NCBI GenBank assembly: GCA_000710935.1
Contig: BAYV01000004.1
Location: forward strand, 1 to 64,000
Source of the DNA: Iodidimonas nitroreducens
Lineage (GTDB): Bacteria > Pseudomonadota > Alphaproteobacteria > Sphingomonadales > Rhodothalassiaceae
DNA: 64,000 nt
Direction: 5' to 3'
The position numbers and the translations under genes were made by a program. The notes below the pieces were generated by a model. It worked only from the letters and a program-made list of their open reading frames with translations. It made no database searches and was not told where the DNA came from. Shown here piece by piece: positions 24,872-33,224 of this stretch; within the stretch, counting starts at the first letter, position 1; every line of letters begins with the position of its first letter.

Positions 24872-27208
24872 TCATCCCCCATTGCTTTTGGCTTCATCAT
24901 CCGCGCCGCCCTCAAGCTTTTGCATCAGGTTTTTTTGCGGCGCGCGTTTGAACAGCTCCAGCCGCGTTTCCACCGGCTTTCTTGGCCAATGATTATTGGT
25001 CATATCGGCATCGGCGGTTTCCAGATTGGGATCAATGCTGATCGATTGGATGGTTTGATCGGTGATGATCAGCTTGGTGACATGGGATTGATTGCTGCGC
25101 CAGATTTCTGCCGGGATCGGGCGCTTTTCTGTGCTGCCATCTTCATAGGTGATTTCCAAAAGAATGGGCATGACCAGCCCGCCTTTATTGCTGAAATCAA
25201 GGAAATAAAGATTGGAGCCAAGCGCCAGAAGCTCTTGTTCCCATGGCTCCAGCTTTGCGATCAGCTTTTCTGAGGCCTTGCGATCAGATGGGGCGACCGT
25301 GAATTCATCATGCGCATTATAAAAATCGCGCAGATGGGGTTCGCGGTCGGTGCGGCGTTCCATCCCTTCGTCGCGCTGCAGGGTGATGGAACGGGGGGCC
25401 TCAGCTTTTTGGGCGCGTTTCCATTCGGCCTCCACATCGGGATTTTTGGTATCGATGGTCGCCAATGTGATCTGATCAAGGCTGATATCCACATGATCGG
25501 TGGAATAAAACCAGCCCCGCAAGAACCAATCGAGATCGATGCCGCTGGCATCTTCCATGGTGCGGAAAAAATCGGCGGGCTGGGGCCGTTTAAAGGCCCA
25601 GCGCCGGACATATTCCCGGAAAGCGAAATCAAAAGCCTCGCGCCCCATCACCGTTTCGCGCAGGATAGTGAGAGCGGCAGAAACCTTGGCATAGCCGGTG
25701 ATACCGCGATTGATATAGGCGTCCGACTGGGTCATGATCGGCACCTGATTGGGTCGGGTCATTCTTTCAGCCAGGTCACGCGGTTCGCTCCGCAGGGGGG
25801 CATCGGGATCAAATTCGGCAAGCGCCAGTTCATCGAGGAAGGAATTGAGCCCTTCATCCATCCACAGCCAGTGGCGTTCATCGGAATTGACGATCATCGG
25901 GAACCAATTATGGCCCACCTCATGGATCACCACCCCGATCAACCCATATTTGGTGCGTCGGGAATAGGTGCCATCTTTTTCCGGGCGCGGGGCATTGGCT
26001 GCCAGCATGGGATATTCCATACCCGAGCGGATGGGCGCATTGATCGATGTGGCATGGGGCCAGGGATAATCCATCGCCATCCGGCCATAGGTTTCAAAGG
26101 TTTGGATGATCGCCGGGGTGGAATAGCGGCTCCATAAAGGTTCGCCTTCCGCCGGATAAAGGGATTGGGCCATCACCATGCGGCCATCAGCAGTTTCATA
26201 ACCCTGCGCATCCCAAATAAAGCCGGGGGCGGCGGCAAAGGCAAAATCGCGCACATTTTCAGCCTTATAATGCCAGATTACCTCGCTATCGGCTTGGCGC
26301 ACGGCATTTTCCGCCGCTTCATCAGGGGTGATGATGAACAGTGGCTTTTGGGCGGTTTCCGCCTGTTCCAACCGCTGGCGTTGGGTGCGGCTCAAAACCT
26401 TATCGGGATTTTGCAAAACCCCGGTGGCAGCGAGGGTGAAGGTTTCGGGCACGGTGATCGAGACATCAAAATCGGCAAAATCAATGGCGGGTTCGCCATA
26501 CAGAAAGGCCTTGGTGATCCAGCCGCCATAATCGGTATAAGCGGCCAAACGCGGATACCACATCGAGATGAAATAATTCGGGCTGCCATCTTGCAAAATT
26601 TCATAGGCTGTCCGGTTCGACAGCTCTTTCGCCGATAAGATATTATACTGATAATCGATAATCAGGCTGGTGCTGGCCCCCGGTGCCAAAGGCTGGGGCA
26701 GATCCACGCGCATCATGCTATCGGTGATCATTGTGGGCAGGGCTTTGCCATTCTGATCGGTAACGGCTTTGATCTGATAGCCAAAATCGCCGCTTTCGAT
26801 CAACCGCATTTCGCGCAAACGGGCATAGGACAGGCGACCGGCCAAGGGATCGCTCAGGCTTTCCTGCGATGTGGAATGAGGCTTGAAGCGGTTTTGATCA
26901 AGCTGTAGCCACAAATAGGAAAGACGATCAGGCGAGCGGTTTTCATAGCGCATCTCATTCCGTCCTTCGATCCGCTTATTTGCATCATCAAGGCGCACAT
27001 CGATTTTATAATGCACATATTGCTGCCAATATTCATGCCCCGGCGCGCCGGATGCCGCCCTGATGCTGTTGGGGCCCGGCCATTGTTCTTCCAATTGCCG
27101 GAAGGCATCATGATGGCCCGCTTTGGTTTGTGCCACCGGATGGGCATCGGCCATGTGGGCCATGAAGGATGTGATCAGAAAAATTGACAGTAAATGCACG
27201 ACCCGCAT
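24872..27208 (-). CDS. M1-family zinc metallopeptidase, exported
   Basis: 778 residues with an N-terminal signal peptide (about 1-22). Gluzincin peptidase: HEVGH at 429-433 provides two zinc His ligands, and Glu452 (DEGLNSF) 19 residues further is the third. The substrate-anchoring GMEN motif reads GMEYP (396-400). Architecture is an N-terminal beta domain (about 60-270), the catalytic domain (about 350-560) and a C-terminal region. Likely an aminopeptidase acting in the periplasm. It is divergent from the GNAT/nitrilase gene. A 217-bp gap without a gene separates its end from the upstream start of the small secreted protein. Confidence 0.92.
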   Translation of the reverse strand: MRVVHLLSIFLITSFMAHMADAHPVAQTKAGHHDAFRQLEEQWPGPNSIRAASGAPGHEYWQQYVHYKIDVRLDDANKRIEGRNEMRYENRSPDRLSYLWLQLDQNRFKPHSTSQESLSDPLAGRLSYARLREMRLIESGDFGYQIKAVTDQNGKALPTMITDSMMRVDLPQPLAPGASTSLIIDYQYNILSAKELSNRTAYEILQDGSPNYFISMWYPRLAAYTDYGGWITKAFLYGEPAIDFADFDVSITVPETFTLAATGVLQNPDKVLSRTQRQRLEQAETAQKPLFIITPDEAAENAVRQADSEVIWHYKAENVRDFAFAAAPGFIWDAQGYETADGRMVMAQSLYPAEGEPLWSRYSTPAIIQTFETYGRMAMDYPWPHATSINAPIRSGMEYPMLAANAPRPEKDGTYSRRTKYGLIGVVIHEVGHNWFPMIVNSDERHWLWMDEGLNSFLDELALAEFDPDAPLRSEPRDLAERMTRPNQVPIMTQSDAYINRGITGYAKVSAALTILRETVMGREAFDFAFREYVRRWAFKRPQPADFFRTMEDASGIDLDWFLRGWFYSTDHVDISLDQITLATIDTKNPDVEAEWKRAQKAEAPRSITLQRDEGMERRTDREPHLRDFYNAHDEFTVAPSDRKASEKLIAKLEPWEQELLALGSNLYFLDFSNKGGLVMPILLEITYEDGSTEKRPIPAEIWRSNQSHVTKLIITDQTIQSISIDPNLETADADMTNNHWPRKPVETRLELFKRAPQKNLMQKLEGGADDEAKSNGG

Positions 27209-27354
27209 GAAACGATCCCTTTTATTTTTTGGGCAGCTTTAACCAATTTGCTATTTCGCAGCATATCTGTAGAAGACTAGCAAAAGGCGAGATGAGAGGG
27301 CAATGCGTGTTGCAACAGGCTCATGCGCTTTTGCAGGAAAAGGAAGAAGACCGG

Positions 27355-28908
27355 ATGGCCGATCAAACCAAAAAGCGCAGTTTATATATCAGGCAATTCC
27401 AGTTTTCCGATATTGATGATGTGGTGGCGCTTTTGAAAAAAGCCTATCCCACCATGCCCACCATGGCTCCGGAAAATCTTCGCGGGCCCCTCAGCCGCTA
27501 TCCCGAAGGCCAGTTTGTCGCCATTTTGGATGAGGCCATCATCGGGGTGTGCCTCACCTTTCGAATTTCTCAATCCATTGCCTTAAAGCCCCATAGCTGG
27601 GCCGAGATTACCGGCAATGGCTTTGCCTCGCGCCATGATCCCGATGGATCCGTGCTCTATGGCATGGAGGTTGCGGTCGATCCCGATGTGCGCGGCTTGA
27701 AAATCGGCCAAAGACTTTATGATGCGCGGAAAAAACTGGCCCGCGAGCAGGGCTTGAAGGGCATTGTTTTTGCGGGCCGGATGCCCGGCTATGGGCGGCG
27801 GCGGCGGCGCTTTCCAACGCCTGAAGCCTATCTGGAAGCGGCCCAGGATCGCCGGGTGCGCGATAGCGTGATCGGCTTTCAATTGCGCAATAATTTCGAG
27901 CCGGTGCAGATTTTGCACGATTATCTGCCCAGCGACAAAGAAAGCTTTGGCTGCGCTGTTTTGATGCAGTGGCATAATCCCGATATTGCCAATACCGAAG
28001 AAACCAAAGGCATTCATCGCAGCCGGGTCAGCGGGCGTCCGGTGCGGGTGGCCACCGTTCAGATGGAAATGCGGGCGGTGGATTCCTTTGAGGAATTCAT
28101 CAAGAATGTGGCCTATTTCACCGAGGTCGCAAGCGATTATCGCTCTGATTTCGTGGTGTTCCCTGAACTCTTTACCCTGCAATTACTCTCTGCCGAGCCG
28201 AAAAAGCTGACCCCTCAGGAAGGGATTGAGGCGCTGACCCGCTATGCCGAACAATTTCGCGAAACCATGCGCGATCTGGCGATGCGCTATAATATCAATA
28301 TCATTGGCGGCTCAACCCCGGTGCGCATGGAGGGGGGGGATGTGAAAAACATCACCTATGTATTCCTGCGCGATGGGGCGGTTCATGCCCAGGATAAAAT
28401 CCACCCCACCCCCAATGAGCGTTTCTGGTGGAATATCAAGGGGGGAACAGAGGTGGCGGCGATCCCCACCGATTGCGGCATGATCGGGGTTTTGATCTGC
28501 TATGACAGCGAATTTCCCGAACTCGCCCGCCGATTGGTGGATCAGGGCGCCCTGATCCTGTTCGTGCCTTTTTGCACCGATGAACGGCAAAGCTATTTGC
28601 GGGTGCGCTATTGTGCCCAGGCGCGGGCGGTGGAAAATCAAAGCTATGTGGTGATGGCGGGGAATGTCGGCAATCTGCCGAATGTCGAGAATATGGACAT
28701 TCAATATGCCCAAAGCTGCATCCTCACCCCTTGCGATTTTCCCTTTGCCCGGGATGGAATCGCCGCCGATACCACCCCCAATGCCGAAACCGTGGCTTTT
28801 GCCGATCTGCATCTTGATGATCTGGTGCGGGCGCGCAATTCCGGCACGGTGACCAATCTGAAGGACCGGCGCTTTGATCTTTATCATATCGATTGGGAGC
28901 GCAAATAA
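27355..28908 (+). CDS. Fusion of GNAT acetyltransferase and carbon-nitrogen hydrolase
   Basis: 517 residues from ATG 27355 (AGGAAG upstream); the frame is open to 27229 but that stretch lacks similarity. Residues about 8-200 are a GNAT domain with the acetyl-CoA loop region VAVDPDVRGLKIGQRLYDARKKLA. Residues about 225-515 are a nitrilase-superfamily domain with the Glu-Lys-Cys triad in VVFPELFT, DKIHPTPNE and LICYDSEFPE. This two-domain architecture is a known family of unassigned function, perhaps an N-acyl amide/amidase pair acting on one metabolite. It is divergent from the M1 peptidase and converges with the CDF gene 12 bp away. Confidence 0.92.
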   Translation: MADQTKKRSLYIRQFQFSDIDDVVALLKKAYPTMPTMAPENLRGPLSRYPEGQFVAILDEAIIGVCLTFRISQSIALKPHSWAEITGNGFASRHDPDGSVLYGMEVAVDPDVRGLKIGQRLYDARKKLAREQGLKGIVFAGRMPGYGRRRRRFPTPEAYLEAAQDRRVRDSVIGFQLRNNFEPVQILHDYLPSDKESFGCAVLMQWHNPDIANTEETKGIHRSRVSGRPVRVATVQMEMRAVDSFEEFIKNVAYFTEVASDYRSDFVVFPELFTLQLLSAEPKKLTPQEGIEALTRYAEQFRETMRDLAMRYNINIIGGSTPVRMEGGDVKNITYVFLRDGAVHAQDKIHPTPNERFWWNIKGGTEVAAIPTDCGMIGVLICYDSEFPELARRLVDQGALILFVPFCTDERQSYLRVRYCAQARAVENQSYVVMAGNVGNLPNVENMDIQYAQSCILTPCDFPFARDGIAADTTPNAETVAFADLHLDDLVRARNSGTVTNLKDRRFDLYHIDWERK

Positions 28909-28920
28909 ATCCCAGTGGAA

Positions 28921-29844
28921 TCATCTTGGCGGATGATCGGCGCAGCCATCAGATTCGATCTGAATGGTGCTGTGGGTGATGCCATAGCGTTTGGCAAGGA
29001 AATCTTTTACGCGCAGTAACACATCATCGGCGCGATCTTCGGGCCGGATGGTGATATGCATGGTCAAAAGCGGGCGTTCGGCGGTTAAAAGCCAGACATG
29101 CAGATGGTGCACATCGCAAATTTGCACGATTTCGTTTGAAAGTTCACGCGCCAGAGTTTCGGGATCGATATGATCGGGCGCACCTTCCATCAGGATATGC
29201 AGGGTTCGCCGGGTGATCGACCAACCGGCGCGGATCAAAAGCCCCGCCACCAGCAAGGACAGCAGCGGGTCGATGGGGGTCCAGCCCGTATAAAGAATGA
29301 CGATGGCGGCGATGATCGCGGCGATTGAGCCCAGAATATCGCCAATCACATGCCATAAAGCCGCGCGGATATTGAGATTGTTTCGATCCGCCCCGTGGAT
29401 CAGACGAAAAGCGACGAGATTGACCAGAAGCCCGACGATCGCCACCGCCAGCATCGGTCCGGCCATCACCTCGGGCGGGGAGGCGATGCGCTTTAACGCC
29501 TCGATCACGATCCAGATCGTCAAAACTAAAAGCGCCAATCCATTGATGAAAGCGGCGATCACCTCGAATCGGTAATAGCCAAAGCTTTTGCCCCTATCAT
29601 GGGGGCGGCGAGAGATGCGAAAGGCGGAAAAGGCGAGCGCCAGCGCCGCCGCATCGGTCAGCATATGCCCGGCATCCGCCAAAAGGGCGAGGGAGCCGGA
29701 TAAAATCCCCCCCGCCACTTCGATCAGCATGAAGCCGCCGATCAAAAGCATCGCAAAGAATGTGCGGCGCTCGTTCAGATGATCATGCCCACCGCTATGG
29801 CTGTGGAGGGCGCCATGGCTGTGGCTGTGATGATCTCTATGCAT
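28921..29844 (-). CDS. CDF-family zinc/divalent cation exporter
   Basis: 307 residues. Cation diffusion facilitator that exports Zn2+ (possibly Cd2+ or Co2+) by proton antiport across the inner membrane. A His-rich N terminus (nine His in the first 22 residues) is followed by six membrane segments. The zinc site is the HxxxD pair in TM2 and TM5: His60-Asp64 (HMLTD) and His165-Asp169 (HVIGD). An H-D/H-D set is usual for zinc-selective members such as ZitB and CzcD. The cytoplasmic C-terminal domain has the typical HHLHVW. It lies 36 bp after a DoxX-like gene in one operon. Confidence 0.93.
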   Translation of the reverse strand: MHRDHHSHSHGALHSHSGGHDHLNERRTFFAMLLIGGFMLIEVAGGILSGSLALLADAGHMLTDAAALALAFSAFRISRRPHDRGKSFGYYRFEVIAAFINGLALLVLTIWIVIEALKRIASPPEVMAGPMLAVAIVGLLVNLVAFRLIHGADRNNLNIRAALWHVIGDILGSIAAIIAAIVILYTGWTPIDPLLSLLVAGLLIRAGWSITRRTLHILMEGAPDHIDPETLARELSNEIVQICDVHHLHVWLLTAERPLLTMHITIRPEDRADDVLLRVKDFLAKRYGITHSTIQIESDGCADHPPR

Positions 29845-29880
29845 GAAGGGAATCCGGGGACTTTGGCCGAGTTTACTGGT

Positions 29881-30369
29881 TTACCGGCTTTTGATCATGT
29901 CGCGATGGAAAAAGAGCAGAGCTGCGCTGGAAATCCACACCAGCAGCGCCATGATGAACAGGCTGCCGCCATCGCTGGCGATTTGATCGGCTTCGCTGCC
30001 CACCACAATGCCAAGAGGGGTGAACAGATGGAAGAAGATCGCGCCGCTGATCACCCCAAGGGCCAAGAGCGCGCCCACGGCATGGGTTTTTGCGGCCCGG
30101 CCTTGCCCCTTCAGGCCGCCCAGGGCCGCCCCCGCAAGCAAAAGCAGGCTGGCGATCAATTCCGCCACCCCCACGATCTGTTGGCTGAAAATGCCGCCGG
30201 GGGCAAAAAGCCCGGAAAGGCCAAGGCTGCTTTGGGCCCAGCCCTCAATGGTTTTGAAAATATAGACCGGCTCGGGTGCTCCGGTAAATTTGAAAGCCAA
30301 GGATTGCACAAAAACAAAGGCAATGAACACGGTCAGCAACCAGGGCAGAATTTTTTTCACAAAAGTCAT
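29881..30369 (-). CDS. DoxX-like four-helix membrane protein
   Basis: 162 residues with four predicted membrane segments (about 8-26, 66-85, 97-118 and 135-152). The sequence KFTGAPEPVYIFKTIEGWAQ near 27-46, followed by a VGVAELIASLLLL helix, fits DoxX/DoxX-like proteins. Their roles vary (redox or membrane stress) and none can be assigned here. First gene of a two-gene operon with the CDF exporter; divergent from the M20 hydrolase across 77 bp that contain TATAAT at 30405-30410. Confidence 0.65.
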   Translation of the reverse strand: MTFVKKILPWLLTVFIAFVFVQSLAFKFTGAPEPVYIFKTIEGWAQSSLGLSGLFAPGGIFSQQIVGVAELIASLLLLAGAALGGLKGQGRAAKTHAVGALLALGVISGAIFFHLFTPLGIVVGSEADQIASDGGSLFIMALLVWISSAALLFFHRDMIKSR

Positions 30370-30446
30370 GGCTCTCTCCTTTATTTCGCATCATGCTTGC
30401 ATCTTATAATGTGAGAGTGCCACTAAAAATGACAAAGGGGATCAAG

Positions 30447-31838
30447 ATGATGTGTTTGCCAAAAATTTCGGGGCCGAGGTCATGGCGGCGGGGCCGTCAT
30501 CATCTGGGGGCTTTCGCGCTGATGGCGGCCTTCTTTGCGCCCGGCCTCGGTTGGGCGCAGGTGTCTGGCTCGCAATCGCCCGCAGATGATGCCGCCATCG
30601 AAAGCGGCATTGAAAGCGATTATGCTTATCTTGAAAAGCTTTATACCCATCTTCATGCCCATCCTGAATTGTCGTTTCAAGAAGCCGAGACCGCAGCCCG
30701 TATGGCCAGCGAGCTTGGGGAATTGGGTTTTGATGTCACCCCCGATGTGGGCGGCCATGGGCTTGTGGGGGTTTTTAAAAACGGCCCCGGCCCCACGCTT
30801 TTGATCCGCGCCGATATGGATGCCCTGCCGGTGAAGGAAATGACCGGAAAGCCCTATGCCTCAACGGTAACGGCGGTGGAACAGAATGGCCAGGATGTGC
30901 ATGTGATGCATGCCTGCGGTCATGATGTGCATATGACCGTTTTTGTTGGCACGGCGCGGCGGCTGGTGGCTTTGCGCGATCAATGGTCGGGCACTTTGGT
31001 GATGATAGGCCAGCCGGCGGAAGAACGCGGAGCCGGGGCCAAAGCGATGATTTCTGATGGTTTGTTCGAGCGCTTTCCTCGTCCCGATTATAACATCGCG
31101 CTGCATGTCAGCTCATCTTTGGCGGCGGGCAAGCTGGCTTATGTTTCGGGCTATGCCCTTGCCAATGTGGATTCGGTGGATATTGCTGTGCACGGCATTG
31201 GCGGGCATGGCGCCTATCCCCATGCCACCAAAGATCCGGTGGTGCTGGCCAGCCAGATCGTGATGGGCCTGCAAACCATCGCCAGCCGCGAGGTGGACCC
31301 GCAAGATCCGGTGGTGGTGACGGTGGGATCGATCCATGGCGGCACCAAGCACAATATCATCGGTGATCGGGTCGATCTGCAACTGACCGTGCGCAGCTAT
31401 TCCGATGCCACCCGCAATCGCGTTTTGGCAGCTATCGAGCGGATCACCAAAAATACCGCGCTGGCTTTTGGCCTGCCGTCAGATCGCTTGCCCGAAGTGG
31501 TGGTGAAGGATGAATTCACCCCCTCCACCTATAATGATCCCGATCTCACTGCGCGATTGGTTGCAGCCCTCAGCGGGCCTTTGGGGGCAGAGAATGTGTT
31601 GGAAACCCAGCCGGTGATGGGGGGTGAGGATTTTGGCCGCTATGGCCGCGAAGGCATTCCCAGTGTGATTTTCTGGCTGGGTGCGGTGGAGCCTGAAAAA
31701 GTGGAAGCGGCAGCGCGCGGAGAGATCAGCCTGCCATCCCTTCATTCGCCATTTTTTGCGCCCTTACCCGAACCCACGATCAAAACCGGGGTGGAGGCGA
31801 TGACCCATGCAGCCCTTGATCTGTTTGGCGGCGAATAG
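30447..31838 (+). CDS. M20-family amidohydrolase/peptidase, exported
   Basis: 463 residues from ATG 30447 (AAAGGGG six bases upstream; ATG 30429 is also possible). An N-terminal hydrophobic segment ending GLGWAQ is a signal peptide. Dimetal hydrolase of the IAA-amino acid hydrolase/hippurate hydrolase type. Metal-binding blocks are LIRADMDALPV, MHACGHDVHM and GQPAEERGAGA, then HVSSSLAAGKLAYVSG, and GGEDFGRYG near the C terminus. The dimerisation domain contains GIGGHGAYPHATKDP. Likely removes acyl groups from amino-acid conjugates in the periplasm; exact substrate unknown. Confidence 0.92.
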   Translation: MMCLPKISGPRSWRRGRHHLGAFALMAAFFAPGLGWAQVSGSQSPADDAAIESGIESDYAYLEKLYTHLHAHPELSFQEAETAARMASELGELGFDVTPDVGGHGLVGVFKNGPGPTLLIRADMDALPVKEMTGKPYASTVTAVEQNGQDVHVMHACGHDVHMTVFVGTARRLVALRDQWSGTLVMIGQPAEERGAGAKAMISDGLFERFPRPDYNIALHVSSSLAAGKLAYVSGYALANVDSVDIAVHGIGGHGAYPHATKDPVVLASQIVMGLQTIASREVDPQDPVVVTVGSIHGGTKHNIIGDRVDLQLTVRSYSDATRNRVLAAIERITKNTALAFGLPSDRLPEVVVKDEFTPSTYNDPDLTARLVAALSGPLGAENVLETQPVMGGEDFGRYGREGIPSVIFWLGAVEPEKVEAAARGEISLPSLHSPFFAPLPEPTIKTGVEAMTHAALDLFGGE

Positions 31839-31964
31839 GATTTGGGGTGGGGCTTTTGATGTGGCTAAGCCTTCATTTTGATCATTTGTGATCCGATGAT
31901 GGATTGACCAAGGGGCCGATCCGGGGTCATGCTTTTCTTTGCAGTGTTGGAGGGAGGAAGAACC

Positions 31965-32381
31965 ATGATTCCCGGAAAGCCGCCGCAAGAGCAGATAGAC
32001 GACGATGACAGCCCGCTTAATATCACGGTAGACACCGTTTCCCATATCATCGAACGGGTGCAGGAAGCCTATGGCGATCTGCCCCATGATCATGAAGGGG
32101 ACGGGGATGTGGATGTGACGGAGCGCCGAGGCGCCGAAGCCGATTTCAATGCGCTGGCAGAATTCATCGATGATTTGAATGAGGATGAACGCATCGATCT
32201 GGTGACCCTGATGTGGGTGGGGCGGGGCACCTTCAGCGTCGATGAACTGCCCCAAATCAGGGCAGAAGCCCGACGCGAGGCCACCCACACAACCGCTGAG
32301 TATCTGCTTTCCACCCCCTTGCTCGCTATCTATCTGGCTGATGGGCTTGAAGCCTTTGGGTTGGCGGTGGAAAGCGATTAA
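31965..32381 (+). CDS. DUF3775 domain protein
   Basis: 138 residues from ATG 31965, which has a strong GGAGGGAGGAAG site; an in-frame start at 31929 is less good. Strongly acidic. The block VTLMWVGRGTFSVDELPQI followed by the helix TTAEYLLSTPLLAIYLADGL is the DUF3775 signature. Cytosolic, no signal peptide, function unknown. It stands alone between the M20 gene and a dispersed repeat. Confidence 0.75.
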   Translation: MIPGKPPQEQIDDDDSPLNITVDTVSHIIERVQEAYGDLPHDHEGDGDVDVTERRGAEADFNALAEFIDDLNEDERIDLVTLMWVGRGTFSVDELPQIRAEARREATHTTAEYLLSTPLLAIYLADGLEAFGLAVESD

Positions 32382-32399
32382 GGGGATCAGGCACGCCGC

Positions 32400-32493
32400 T
32401 TAGAGCATTTTCCGATCAAAGTGGATCGGATCAAATGCTCTAAATATTTGTTTGACCGCGTCGTGATTCTACTCCGCTCGAAATCGCTCTAGA
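32400..32493. repeat. Dispersed intergenic inverted-repeat element
   Basis: Terminal inverted repeats TAGAGC...ATTT (from 32401) and AAATCGCTCTA (to 32491) bracket an internal hairpin. In that hairpin TTAGAGCATTT and TCCGATC pair with GATCGGA and AAATGCTCTAA (32400-32443). The rest contains TTTGACCGCGTCGTGATTC and CCGCTCGAAA. The layout matches a repeat seen many times per genome in alphaproteobacteria. The right end supplies the stop codon of the GST gene. Confidence 0.75.
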
Positions 32494-33124
32494 CATCGGG
32501 GACGCAGACACCCTTTTGCACGGCCGGACGCTTTGAGATTTCAGTCAGCCATCTTTGGATATGGAGCATATCGGGAAGTTTGCCCTGCGTTTCTTCCTGC
32601 AGGAATTTCAAGCCGAATTTGGTCCATGAAAAGCTGGCGATATCGGCGATGCTATAGTCGTCTCCGGCCAGATAGGCGCTTTTGGAAAGCTGGTTATCCA
32701 TCACCGAAAGCAGGCGGCTCGATTCATCGCGATAGCGTTCGATAGCATAAGGCACGCGATGGGGCGCATAATGATAGAAATGAAAAGCCTGCCCCATCAT
32801 CGGGCCCAGATTGGCCGCTTGCCAGATCAACCAATTCATCACCCGATAGCGATCTTCGCTCTTCTCAGGCAGGAATTTCCCGGTTTTCTCGGCCAGATAA
32901 AGCAGGATGGAAACTGATTCGAAAATCGTGATATCGCCCGATGGGCCATCATGATCGACCAGTGCAGGGATTTTTCCATTCGGGTTGATGGCCAGGAATT
33001 CAGCGCGTTTTTGCAATCCCTTGCCGATATCGGTGGGAAAAACAGTATAATCCAGCGCACATTCCTCAAGCATGATCGAGGCCTTGTGCCCATTGGGGGT
33101 GGCCCATGTATAAAGATCAATCAT
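32489..33124 (-). CDS. Glutathione S-transferase-like disulfide-bond oxidoreductase (YfcG/YghU type)
   Basis: 211 residues. N-terminal thioredoxin-like domain: LYTWATPNGHKASIMLEE (the ATPNG replaces a catalytic Ser/Cys, as in YfcG), the cis-Pro NPNGKIPALVD and the glutathione-binding IFESVSILLYLAEK. The helical C-terminal domain includes WLIWQAANLGPMMGQAFHF, typical of the YfcG/YghU group that reduces disulfides with GSH. Its stop codon (32489-32491) lies inside the dispersed repeat, so the C terminus may have been reset by that insertion. Confidence 0.9.
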   Translation of the reverse strand: MIDLYTWATPNGHKASIMLEECALDYTVFPTDIGKGLQKRAEFLAINPNGKIPALVDHDGPSGDITIFESVSILLYLAEKTGKFLPEKSEDRYRVMNWLIWQAANLGPMMGQAFHFYHYAPHRVPYAIERYRDESSRLLSVMDNQLSKSAYLAGDDYSIADIASFSWTKFGLKFLQEETQGKLPDMLHIQRWLTEISKRPAVQKGVCVPDV

Positions 33125-33224
33125 GGCATCTCCTTGGTTTGGTGTTTTTTGACCTCCGGTTCAGGCAGATTACCAAAAGGCGCCGATGGGGCCCTTTGAT
33201 CATGCGCGGGTAAACCTCAATTCC

